Shown here: positions 1 to 5,761 of the stretch, piece after piece
How positions within the stretch are numbered: the first letter of the stretch is position 1
Layout: each line of letters opens with the position of its first letter
Source: H2-BAC3 sp045863035
GTDB taxonomy: Bacteria > Bacteroidota > Ignavibacteria > Ignavibacteriales > Ignavibacteriaceae
Length of the DNA: 6,160 nt
NCBI GenBank assembly: GCA_045863035.1
Contig: BTUV01000135.1
Coordinates: forward strand, 1-6,160
Direction of reading: 5' to 3'
The notes under the pieces: generated by a model
What the model was told of the DNA's origin: nothing
What the model saw: only the letters and a program-made list of their open reading frames with translations
Databases searched by the model: none
Translations under genes and position numbers: made by a program

Positions 1-3
1 CCT

Positions 4-35
4 CTTGCATTTTTTGTTATTCTTATTTAGATTTA
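4..35 (+). promoter_or_regulatory. Possible Bacteroidota-type promoter for the TonB receptor
   Basis: The bases TAGATTTA at 28-35 match seven of eight positions of the Bacteroidota -7 element (TAnnTTTG). A TTG at 5-7 lies 20 bases upstream, close to the usual spacing of the -33 element. A transcript would start near 42, which fits a translation start at 88 or 100 better than one at 49. The surroundings are AT-rich and the window begins only a few bases earlier, so chance resemblance is quite possible. Confidence 0.25.
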
Positions 36-48
36 GTCTTAATAAATT

Positions 49-2268
49 ATGAATTATGTAACTGTTCATCATCTTAATAACACGGATATGAGTAATCAAA
101 TGAATATCTTCTTACTTCTCCTTCTCACGGCCTTTTCGGTCGTTTCTGGCAGGGATAACGATAATAAAAACTCCCGGCAGCCACAGGATTCTGTCACGCT
201 CCATTTTGATTTCCCCCAGCTTGATGTTGTGGGGGTTAAGGAGCGCCTGACCAACAAAATCCCCGGCTCTGCCTCCCTTATTAACAACGAAATTATGCTC
301 ACTTTTCAACCCCTTTCCGGTAATGAGATTATCCGCACCATGACCGGCGTGAATGTGGTTGATGAAGAGGGCACCGGGCTCCGCCTTAACCTTGGTGTCA
401 GAGGGCTTGACCCCGACCGCTCCCGCACCCTGCTCGTGCTCGAGGATGGCGTCCCCGTTGCGCTTGCCCCTTACGGTGAGCCGGAAATGTATTATACCCC
501 GGCTATTGAACGGATGACCGGGCTTGAACTGCTGAAAGGAAGCGGCTCGATCCTCTGGGGACCCCAAACCATCGGCGGTGTGCTTAACTATAAAACCGTT
601 GACCCTCCGGTTGAGTCTTCCTCATATATAAACCTCCGCAGTGGTCAGGGCGGGTTCTTCAGCTTATATGGTTCTTACGGCACTCAGTTTGACGGCACCG
701 GTATTCAGGTGGGTGTGCTTCACAAACAGGCAGACCGGATTGGAACCACAAGCATGAACGTGGATGATGTAACCGCAAAACTGAAATTCCGCCTTGATGA
801 CCGTTCACAAATCGGCGTTAAGCTCAGTTTTTATAATGAAGAATCAAATTCCACCTACCTCGGTCTTACGCAATCAATGTATGACGCGGGTGACTATTAC
901 ACCATAATGGCTCCCAATGATAAACTGAACATCCGCCGTTACGCAGGCAGCATCAGTCATAATTATATACTTAATGAGTCATCGTTCATCAAAACCAATA
1001 TATACGCTTACACCACTTCGCGCGACTGGCTGCGTCAGGATTTCAGCCGCAGTAAAGTATCCAACCCGGTGGCGGTTTTTGGTGATACCACCATCAGCGG
1101 CGGAGCAGTATATATGCGCAACAGTACCGGCAACCGCGACCGTCAGTTTGAAGTGATGGGAGCAGAAAGCCGTTTTAACACCATCTATCAGTTTGCCGGT
1201 ATCAGTAATGAGCTTGATGCAGGCGTTCGATTCCTGTGGGAGAAAGCATACGAGCAGCGCGTTAACGGAAAGAAATTTAACGCGGTTTCAGGCGAACTTG
1301 TTGAAGATGAAATACGTACAGGCCGTGCATTCAGCGTATTTGTTCAGAACCGGTTTCATGTCTCGCCGGCTTTGACCATTACCCCCGGCGCACGGCTTGA
1401 AACGTTTACTTTCCTGCGCGATATATACCGTATTTCTTCAAAAGATACCTCTCTTAAAGGCGAGGACAATATGGTTACGATTATTCCGGGTATTGGCGCT
1501 AATTATAAAATTAATGATGCTGTTTCGTTTTTTGCGGGCGTTCATAAGGGATATGCACCTCCGCGCGTCAAAGATGCTATTTCCAACTCAGGCACCTCAC
1601 TTAAACTTGACGCAGAAGAAAGCATTAACTCAGAGGTTGGTATGCGCTGGCAGTCTCACTCGCTTGATTTTGAGCTGACCTGGTATCTGCTTGATTTTTC
1701 CAATCAGGTTATTCCTGTTTCTCAGTCTTCCGGCGGAGCAGGAACCGGATTTGTTAACGGCGGCGAAACCCGGCATTCCGGTATTGAGTTCGGCATCTCT
1801 CACCGCTCTCCTTATTTGTTTGGCAATCTCCTGAGCATAAGAAGTTCATTTAATGCTACTTATAGCAATGCTGAATATAGTTCTGACCGGTTTATCACAA
1901 AAGGAAGCACGGTATATAACGTTAACGGAAAACGCCTCCCTTATTCACCGGAAACTGTCAGTAACCTGAATATTTGTTTTATGTTTAGCAACGGCCTTTC
2001 ACTTAATACAGGTGTTGTATATACGGCTGAGCAGTTTGCCGATGAGCTGAACAGTGAAGCTCCTTCGGCCTCCGGCGAAACCGGACTCATCCCCGCCTAC
2101 ACATTGCTTGATTTCACCGCTCGTTACAGCATCAGCTCGCTCGGCAGCAGTGTTTATGTTTCTGTAAAGAACGCCGGTGACACCCGCTACATAGCCGGCA
2201 GAAGACCCCAGGGCATTAAGACCGGTATTCCGCGCATGATTACCGCAGGTATTGAAACCTCGTTCTAA
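49..2268 (+). CDS. FecA-like TonB-dependent outer-membrane receptor
   Basis: This is an outer-membrane active-transport receptor, probably for a ferric chelate such as a citrate- or siderophore-bound iron. The 739-residue frame has a hydrophobic signal segment at about 18-34 (FLLLLLTAFSVVSG), a plug domain at about 55-185 and a beta-barrel from about 190 to the end. The plug carries family hallmarks: GVRGLDPDRSRTLLVLEDGV (116-135), then APYGEP and GSGSILWGPQTIGGVLNYKT (164-183), closely resembling E. coli FecA. The last residue is Phe, the usual barrel-assembly signature. There is no N-terminal signalling domain of the FecA/FpvA kind, and no carboxypeptidase-like extension. Coordinates give the longest frame; none of ATG 49, 88 or 100 has a clear SD, and 88 or 100 places the signal peptide at the N-terminus as expected. 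No TonB, permease or sigma/anti-sigma gene lies nearby. Family is sure; substrate is inferred only. Confidence 0.93.
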   Translation: MNYVTVHHLNNTDMSNQMNIFLLLLLTAFSVVSGRDNDNKNSRQPQDSVTLHFDFPQLDVVGVKERLTNKIPGSASLINNEIMLTFQPLSGNEIIRTMTGVNVVDEEGTGLRLNLGVRGLDPDRSRTLLVLEDGVPVALAPYGEPEMYYTPAIERMTGLELLKGSGSILWGPQTIGGVLNYKTVDPPVESSSYINLRSGQGGFFSLYGSYGTQFDGTGIQVGVLHKQADRIGTTSMNVDDVTAKLKFRLDDRSQIGVKLSFYNEESNSTYLGLTQSMYDAGDYYTIMAPNDKLNIRRYAGSISHNYILNESSFIKTNIYAYTTSRDWLRQDFSRSKVSNPVAVFGDTTISGGAVYMRNSTGNRDRQFEVMGAESRFNTIYQFAGISNELDAGVRFLWEKAYEQRVNGKKFNAVSGELVEDEIRTGRAFSVFVQNRFHVSPALTITPGARLETFTFLRDIYRISSKDTSLKGEDNMVTIIPGIGANYKINDAVSFFAGVHKGYAPPRVKDAISNSGTSLKLDAEESINSEVGMRWQSHSLDFELTWYLLDFSNQVIPVSQSSGGAGTGFVNGGETRHSGIEFGISHRSPYLFGNLLSIRSSFNATYSNAEYSSDRFITKGSTVYNVNGKRLPYSPETVSNLNICFMFSNGLSLNTGVVYTAEQFADELNSEAPSASGETGLIPAYTLLDFTARYSISSLGSSVYVSVKNAGDTRYIAGRRPQGIKTGIPRMITAGIETSF

Positions 2269-2291
2269 ATTCTGGTCAAATCAGAATACGT

Positions 2292-2328
2292 CAGCCCCGG
2301 CCTGATACCACTCATGCCGGGGTTTTTT
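2292..2328 (+). terminator. Rho-independent terminator of the TonB receptor gene
   Basis: A perfect 7-bp GC stem, CCCCGGC (2295-2301) with GCCGGGG (2316-2322), is followed directly by six T residues (2323-2328). The loop is 14 nt. It starts about 25 bases after the receptor stop codon, so the receptor appears to be transcribed as a single gene, separate from the signalling operon downstream. Confidence 0.88.
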
Positions 2329-2388
2329 ATTTCCACCCCGCCACCCATGTAGCCCCGTTACCGTCTTGCTTCTGAGAGCATTGCGAAA

Positions 2389-2419
2389 AACACGTAATTT
2401 AACCTCAAAACTACGTGTT
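2389..2419 (-). repeat. 31-bp near-palindromic repeat, copy A
   Basis: The arms AACACGTAATTT (2389-2400) and AAACTACGTGTT (2408-2419) are complementary at 11 of 12 positions, with a 7-nt spacer. Read on the minus strand, the single mismatch becomes a G-U wobble, and both 12-base arms are then identical to those of copy B, with the same spacer length. The two copies therefore look like one element inserted in opposite orientations, although near-symmetry makes orientation hard to prove. The most likely identity is a small dispersed REP-like palindrome; a regulatory dyad is possible. Confidence 0.6.
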
Positions 2420-2675
2420 ATTCGAAATTGCTTTCCGTTTGTCTTTCCTTTTTCTTCTCGCTTACGAAAGTTCAACCTCTTCATTTCTGCAAACCGGATA
2501 GCTTTGTTCACTGACCATATATACTATACCCGCCCGAAAAACCCTGTTTTTAAGCTATAGAGCAACCTTTTTCCTTATGGTTCTTTCTAAAGCTCTGCCT
2601 GAAAAAAATTATGCGCCCCATATTCAAATTCCTCATTCCTGTTTTTTGCTTTTCTTTACAATCGGATTACTTCGT

Positions 2676-2710
2676 AAAACACGTAGTTTTATACAAAAAT
2701 TACGTGTTTT
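2676..2710 (+). repeat. Near-palindromic repeat, copy B, with longer stem
   Basis: The arms AAAACACGTAGTTTT (2676-2690) and AAAATTACGTGTTTT (2696-2710) pair over 15 positions, with one G-U wobble on the plus strand and a 5-nt loop. The core 2678-2708 is the same 31-bp element as copy A read from the other strand; the spacer sequence differs while its length is kept. Conserved stems with a drifting loop are what selection for a hairpin, or a mobile palindrome, would produce. A short T-rich run follows at 2715-2722, so weak terminator activity on the plus strand is also possible. Confidence 0.62.
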
Positions 2711-2729
2711 CCCTTATTTTTTCACTTAC

Positions 2730-2739
2730 CGACCGGTCG
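2730..2739. repeat. Perfect 10-bp palindrome CGACCGGTCG
   Basis: This self-complementary decamer lies in AT-rich surroundings 20 bases after the copy B hairpin. It could be a protein-binding dyad, but no promoter is evident beside it, and isolated decamer palindromes also occur by chance. Confidence 0.3.
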
Positions 2740-2752
2740 TATTTTTGTTGCA

Positions 2753-2776
2753 GTTAAACGTAAAATTTCGTTTAAC
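2753..2776. repeat. Stem-loop with 8-bp arms
   Basis: GTTAAACG (2753-2760) and CGTTTAAC (2769-2776) are perfectly complementary around an 8-nt AT-only loop. It is one of four dyads packed between 2676 and 2800. The role is unknown. Confidence 0.4.
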
Positions 2777-2782
2777 CGGTAT

Positions 2783-2806
2783 GCGGAATCTGTTTCCGCT
2801 GGTTTT
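2783..2806 (+). terminator. Weak terminator-like hairpin
   Basis: GCGGAA (2783-2788) pairs perfectly with TTCCGC (2794-2799) around a 5-nt loop. After three intervening bases comes TTTT (2803-2806), then a further T-rich stretch. The stem is short and the T run interrupted, so termination would be weak. If real, it would block readthrough towards the signalling operon or end an unannotated small RNA spanning the dyads upstream. Confidence 0.25.
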
Positions 2807-2822
2807 CTCTTTTATTTGTATG

Positions 2823-2832
2823 GGTGATCACC
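2823..2832. repeat. Perfect 10-bp palindrome GGTGATCACC
   Basis: This self-complementary decamer sits about 165 bases upstream of the candidate promoter for the signalling operon. That is distant for a repressor operator, though within reach of an activator site. No function can be assigned from sequence. Confidence 0.25.
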
Positions 2833-2964
2833 GGGAAGGGAGCTTGTGATTTTTACCGTCAGATAGTGACTGAAGACCGGAACTGTCAGATCAGTCCTTC
2901 AGCTCAAGATGGCCGAAACGGATCATTAATTCTGCCGCATTTACCGCAACGGACTCTGTTAAAG

Positions 2965-3003
2965 CTCTCGTATATGAGAGTGCGGCGGGTTTCGTATTAT
3001 AAT
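2965..3003 (+). promoter_or_regulatory. Candidate promoter of the signalling operon with a dyad over -35
   Basis: A perfect -10 hexamer, TATAAT, lies at 2998-3003. Seventeen bases upstream, the -35 position (2975-2980, TGAGAG) is a poor match to TTGACA. That position is the right half of a dyad, CTCTCGTATATGAGAG (2965-2980), with six pairs including one G-T. A poor -35 covered by a symmetric site is the usual layout of an activator-dependent promoter. The predicted start, around 3009-3011, coincides with the 5' arm of the structured leader. The response regulator of this operon is an obvious but untested candidate to bind the dyad. Confidence 0.38.
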
Positions 3004-3007
3004 CAGC

Positions 3008-3130
3008 CGGGCGGGCAAAAAAATTTGCACAGACAGAGCAGCGGGGTAGTGTTCGTCTGTGTCTGGGCTTGAGACTCCCTGAGTTTAATTTTTCTGTCCG
3101 CCCGAAGTTTATTCGGAAGGGAGTTCCATT
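3008..3130 (+). promoter_or_regulatory. Structured 5' leader, possible cis-regulatory RNA
   Basis: An 18-nt arm at 3008-3025 pairs with 3087-3104: sixteen Watson-Crick pairs, one G-U and one mismatch, with a GC-rich foot and an A/T-rich top. Inside it, CACAGAC (3028-3034) pairs with GTCTGTG (3055-3061). ACTCCCT (3074-3080), still inside the outer stem, is perfectly complementary to AGGGAGT (3118-3124), which contains the SD of the next gene. These two long pairings cross, so they must form a pseudoknot or exclude each other. A small hairpin, CCGAA/TTCGG (3102-3106 with 3112-3116), competes for the outer stem's 3' arm. This is the geometry of an aptamer plus an SD-masking platform. I recognise no known riboswitch consensus. 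The pairings are read directly; the switch is inference. Confidence 0.42.
3115..3124 (+). promoter_or_regulatory. Strong ribosome binding site for the 7-TM protein gene
   Basis: The purine-rich GGAAGGGAG at 3115-3123 ends seven bases before ATG 3131 and fixes that start. It is the only convincing SD in the window; the other starts rely on coupling or lack one. It can be masked either locally (GGAA with TTCC, 3115-3118 and 3124-3127) or by ACTCCCT at 3074-3080. Confidence 0.6.
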
Positions 3131-3697
3131 ATGCCTCTTTCTCTGTTTCTTTTTATTATTTATGTTTTTGCGTGGGTAGCAGTATCGTTGCGTCAATACA
3201 GCGGGCGATATAACTTTATCTTTATTACCTATGCCTTAATTGAGCTGCTTCAGCTTACTGAGCATTTTCTGCTCAGCCGGTATGATTATCTGCTTACCGG
3301 GGCATTGGGGTTTGCCATCATTTATTTTCTGCTGACCAGCCGGAACCGCCGGCTCAAATCACCCGGAGTTTTTCTCCTCTCTACCGCCCTCATCTTGCTG
3401 CTCCTCCTGCCCGATTTTCAGTCGGGGTTTTCTCTTATTATTTTGCAGCATGCTGTTATATTTATTATTCTGTTGTGGGATGCCTACTCAGATATGACCA
3501 ATAATATGGAAATTAATTTGTTTTATGTGTTTATGTTGCTTAATGAAATTAATGCAATCTTTATGTACATGAGTCTGCGCTTCTCTTCCGGCGCTCTGAG
3601 CGATGTCTCCCGGCTTCAGGTTATGATGGGAACCTGCATCGCTTTCTGGTTCATCATTTTCCGGTATGACAAACCCAAACTGGGCATAAAAATATAA
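3131..3697 (+). CDS. Seven-TM membrane protein, putative sensor subunit of the kinase
   Basis: I do not recognise the family by sequence. The 188-residue protein is almost entirely membrane-embedded, with segments at about 3-20, 27-48, 53-69, 78-93, 99-118, 128-148 and 162-177. Positive loops (RQYSGR at 21-26, RNRRLK at 71-76, the RYDKPK tail) alternate so that the N-terminus is outside and the C-terminus inside. Kinase-fused 7-TM sensor regions have this topology. There is no signal peptide or soluble domain. The only histidines, His45 in TM2 and His107 in TM5, lie within membrane segments; ligand or cofactor binding there would be speculation. The stop codon overlaps the kinase start by one base (TAATG), implying coupled synthesis and probably a shared complex. 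The start is set by a strong SD seven bases upstream. It most likely detects a membrane-soluble or envelope signal for the kinase. Confidence 0.82.
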   Translation: MPLSLFLFIIYVFAWVAVSLRQYSGRYNFIFITYALIELLQLTEHFLLSRYDYLLTGALGFAIIYFLLTSRNRRLKSPGVFLLSTALILLLLLPDFQSGFSLIILQHAVIFIILLWDAYSDMTNNMEINLFYVFMLLNEINAIFMYMSLRFSSGALSDVSRLQVMMGTCIAFWFIIFRYDKPKLGIKI

Positions 3698-4845
3698 TGA
3701 TTGGAGATGTAGATTTTACCTTCACGTTTGTTGATCTGATTTTCAACCCGGTAACGTATTCTGTTTTTCTGGTTGTCCTGATATATGCAACTTTTTATTA
3801 TACCATAAAGAAGGGGCTGATTCCGCTTGAACAGAAACATGCTGAGGAAAAGCAGCAGCTTGAACGTGAAAAAGATGAACTCCGCTCTCTTTTCAGTGAC
3901 CTAGACCCCAATCCGGTTGTTCAGACAGACGACAGAGGGTATATACTTCTGACTAATCAGCGGGCCCAGGAGGTGCTGCGGCTCCCCGCTGAAAAGGGCG
4001 GACTGCTCTTTGACCTCCTCCCTGAAATTCCGCAAATTGATGTGGCGCAGTATATACTCGAAAACAAAAACGCCGTCATGGAGCTTAACATCTTCGGAGA
4101 GCATTATCTGGTGTATTTCCGCGGACTTGAACGGCTTAATCTGCTTCAGATTTATTTTAACAATATCCACGCTCTTAAAACAAACGAGCTGAAAGTAAAA
4201 GAACTGACAGAACACATGAGTTTTTTACAGGAGTACGAACGCGAGAGAATTTCGCGTGAGCTTCATGACGGTCTCAGTCAGTCGCTCACTTCTGCTAAAA
4301 TGCTTGCTGCAAAAATTTCAGACATTAAAGATTCATCCCGCTTAGCTCCTGTTTGTGATGAGTTAACAAGGGAACTTGACCTCACTATTGTCAGTTTAAA
4401 AGATATTGCTTTGAATCTGAGACCAAAAATGCTGAACGAGTTCGGGCTTGATGCAACTCTCCGCTCGCTCATTAAAAGAATTTCACTGGTCTCAGGAAAG
4501 TCCGGTGAATATCAGTCACTCGGTCTGGAATCACGGCTTGACTGGAAACTTGAATCAACTCTTTACCGGATGACACAGGAACTTCTGAATAATATTGTAA
4601 AACATTCATCAGCCGAGAGCTTTTCCGTGCAGGTTAACAGGGAAGCAGGCCGCGTTATCCTCCTGGTTTCAGATAACGGTCGCGGGTTTGATTATAAAGA
4701 ATATGAAAACTCAACCACACTGCGCGGATTCGGTCTCTTCAACCTGAAAGAGCAGGTTACTTTTTTTAACGGCCGGCTTGAGGTTATTTCATCACCCGGC
4801 GAGGGAACTGATGTTATTATTGAATTACTTGAGCAGAACAAATGA
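3697..4845 (+). CDS. PAS-containing sensor histidine kinase, HisKA_3 (NarL-partner) type
   Basis: This 382-residue kinase autophosphorylates on His and passes the phosphate to the regulator encoded next. In order, it has a short acidic N-terminus, one TM segment (about 17-37), a charged coiled coil (44-64), a PAS domain (about 63-160), a HisKA_3 dimerisation domain with the H-box ERERISRELHDGLSQSL (181-197, phosphoacceptor His190), the family motif LNLRPKMLNEFGLDATL (239-255), and an HATPase domain. The HATPase domain shows its N-box QELLNNIVKHS (294-304), G1 box DNGRGFD (326-332) and G2 region GFGLFNL (344-350). All catalytic motifs are intact. With only one TM and no sizeable periplasmic domain, it probably receives its input from the 7-TM protein, whose stop codon overlaps its start. 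No good SD precedes ATG 3697, so it depends on that coupling. The final 12 codons lie in a tandem duplication. The signal is unknown. Confidence 0.93.
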   Translation: MIGDVDFTFTFVDLIFNPVTYSVFLVVLIYATFYYTIKKGLIPLEQKHAEEKQQLEREKDELRSLFSDLDPNPVVQTDDRGYILLTNQRAQEVLRLPAEKGGLLFDLLPEIPQIDVAQYILENKNAVMELNIFGEHYLVYFRGLERLNLLQIYFNNIHALKTNELKVKELTEHMSFLQEYERERISRELHDGLSQSLTSAKMLAAKISDIKDSSRLAPVCDELTRELDLTIVSLKDIALNLRPKMLNEFGLDATLRSLIKRISLVSGKSGEYQSLGLESRLDWKLESTLYRMTQELLNNIVKHSSAESFSVQVNREAGRVILLVSDNGRGFDYKEYENSTTLRGFGLFNLKEQVTFFNGRLEVISSPGEGTDVIIELLEQNK

Positions 4846-5021
4846 GCAGCGCGGTAAGTAAAAGAAAACTTCTTATTGTGGATGACCACGAGATGGTGCG
4901 AAAGGGCATCTGGAGTCTGATTAAAGACCTCAATAGTTTCAGTGAGTTCCGCGAGTCTTCAAGCGGCGCTGAAACCATGAAACTCGCCGCGGAGTATAAT
5001 CCGGATTTTATTTTTGTTGAT
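4806..5021 (+). repeat. Tandem duplication, unit 1 (216 bp)
   Basis: This unit covers the last 12 codons of the kinase gene plus the stop, and the first 60 codons of the response regulator. It is followed immediately by an identical unit. I found no mismatch between the two by reading them side by side. Identity extends one base past the unit boundary (A at 5022 and 5238), so the junction has only 1 bp of shared sequence and was not formed by recombination between existing repeats. Confidence 0.97.
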
Positions 5022-5027
5022 AACTGA
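4842..5027 (+). pseudogene. Truncated duplicate of the response regulator receiver domain
   Basis: This 61-codon fragment is identical to residues 1-60 of the intact regulator downstream, followed by Asn and a stop created where the second repeat unit enters out of frame. It keeps the acidic pair Asp14-Asp15 and the phosphoacceptor Asp60 but ends one residue later. It therefore lacks strands beta-4 and beta-5 with Thr88 and Lys110, and the whole DNA-binding domain. Such a product is unlikely to fold or accept phosphate. It retains the ATGA overlap with the kinase, so ribosomes leaving the kinase would translate this fragment first. A 16-codon frame starts at its stop (TGATG, ATG at 5027) and runs to 5077, out of frame with the intact copy. 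I call it a pseudogene by duplication; an assembly artefact is the main alternative. Confidence 0.88.
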
Positions 5028-5237
5028 TGTTATTATTGAATTACTTGAGCAGAACAAATGAGCAGCGCGGTAAGTAAAAGAAAACTTCTTATTGTGGATG
5101 ACCACGAGATGGTGCGAAAGGGCATCTGGAGTCTGATTAAAGACCTCAATAGTTTCAGTGAGTTCCGCGAGTCTTCAAGCGGCGCTGAAACCATGAAACT
5201 CGCCGCGGAGTATAATCCGGATTTTATTTTTGTTGAT
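5022..5237 (+). repeat. Tandem duplication, unit 2 (216 bp)
   Basis: This second, identical unit carries the orphaned 3' tail of the kinase gene (including its stop) and then the start of the intact regulator. Because the 36 bases preceding the regulator start are copied too, the local initiation context is preserved. What is lost is the reading kinase ORF that formerly overlapped the start. Confidence 0.97.
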
Positions 5238-5750
5238 ATTAGTCTTCCTGATATTCTCGGTACAGAACTGATTCAGCAACTGCGGGATTCCGGCTATAAG
5301 GGTTATATACTTGTGCTTACCATGCACGATGAGGAGGAGTATATCTACCGCAGTTATAAAGCCGGCGCGTCAGGATTTCTCCCTAAATCGTCCGAAAAAG
5401 AAGAACTGGAAAAAGCCATCTACGCCATACTCGGTGGTATTGAGTTTTATATAAGAAATATGAACCGCGATCAGGTGCGTGAGTTTATCGCGAATTATGA
5501 CGAGGTCTATAAAGAATCCCTGCTGCTTGAAAACGTCATCCTCACAAACCGCGAACGCGAAGTGCTGCTCACGCTATATAAGGGACACTCCATAGAAGAA
5601 GCCGCCGAACTGATGAGTTTAAGCTCAAGAACCATTGAGGTTTATCGAACCAACCTTCTCACCAAATATCGTTGTAAAAATTTACAGGAATTATTTTATC
5701 TCGTGCGCTCAAATGAATTTCTTTTGAGAAAATTAGGTGAGATAAGATAA
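5058..5750 (+). CDS. NarL/FixJ-family response regulator (receiver plus LuxR-type HTH)
   Basis: This 230-residue transcription factor is the cytoplasmic output of the operon, normal in length for NarL relatives. The receiver domain (about 8-125) has the acidic pair in LLIVDDHEMVR (Asp14, Asp15), phosphoacceptor Asp60 in FIFVDISLPD, switch Thr88 in VLTMHD and Lys110 in GFLPKSS. A linker leads to a LuxR-type helix-turn-helix at about 161-218, with LTNREREVL (162-170) and the recognition region LSSRTIEVYRTNLLTKY (188-204). HisKA_3 kinases like its neighbour normally pair with this family, so partnership is very likely. The gene once began inside the kinase stop codon; a tandem duplication has pushed it 212 bases away behind a truncated copy of itself, so it must now initiate independently or by reinitiation. 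Only a weak SD-like CTTGAG lies upstream. Targets are unknown; self-regulation at the 2965-2980 dyad is possible. Confidence 0.95.
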   Translation: MSSAVSKRKLLIVDDHEMVRKGIWSLIKDLNSFSEFRESSSGAETMKLAAEYNPDFIFVDISLPDILGTELIQQLRDSGYKGYILVLTMHDEEEYIYRSYKAGASGFLPKSSEKEELEKAIYAILGGIEFYIRNMNRDQVREFIANYDEVYKESLLLENVILTNREREVLLTLYKGHSIEEAAELMSLSSRTIEVYRTNLLTKYRCKNLQELFYLVRSNEFLLRKLGEIR

Positions 5751-5761
5751 AAATCAATGCA

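Larger units (their letters stand above)
2329..2964. other. Non-coding, dyad-rich intergenic region
   Basis: I see no supported gene here. The open frames at 2366-2560 and 2577-2849 lack ribosome binding sites, are rich in Phe, Leu, Arg and Lys as expected from pyrimidine-rich filler, and resemble each other only where both read across the palindromic repeats listed separately. The top strand is markedly T/C-rich from about 2440 to 2720. Structure is concentrated between 2676 and 2832: one long hairpin, two 10-bp palindromes and two shorter stem-loops. The part from about 2840 to 2964 shows only weak pairing, such as CTGAAG (2870-2875) with CTTCAG (2897-2902). Confidence 0.6.

Noticed and set aside
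112..567. 151-codon minus-strand open frame inside the TonB receptor gene
   Set aside because: It lies wholly within a clearly conserved receptor plug coding region, has no recognisable domain or ribosome binding site, and its composition is that of an antisense frame.
2366..2849. Two plus-strand frames (2366-2560, 2577-2849) sharing LRKTR...KLRV-like residues
   Set aside because: The shared residues come from reading across the two palindromic repeats. There is no SD, and the remainder is low-complexity translation of T/C-rich DNA.
2824..3072. 82-codon plus-strand frame before the signalling operon
   Set aside because: It crosses several dyads and the candidate promoter, matches no known motif and is not followed in phase or spacing by the operon.
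3008..3104. Leader hairpin as a tRNA, 6S RNA or known riboswitch
   Set aside because: There is no cloverleaf or CCA end, and I could not match it to consensus motifs I know for common riboswitch classes. Kept only as an unassigned structured leader.
2891..3196. 101-codon minus-strand frame opposite the leader
   Set aside because: It overlaps the candidate promoter, structured leader and start of the 7-TM gene, begins with a lysine/asparagine-rich stretch with no recognisable fold, and has no SD. A decayed gene fragment at 2890-3000 cannot be excluded but has no positive support.
4806..5237. Reading the direct repeat as a CRISPR or satellite array
   Set aside because: There are only two 216-bp units with no spacer, and each is made of coding sequence from the kinase and regulator genes.
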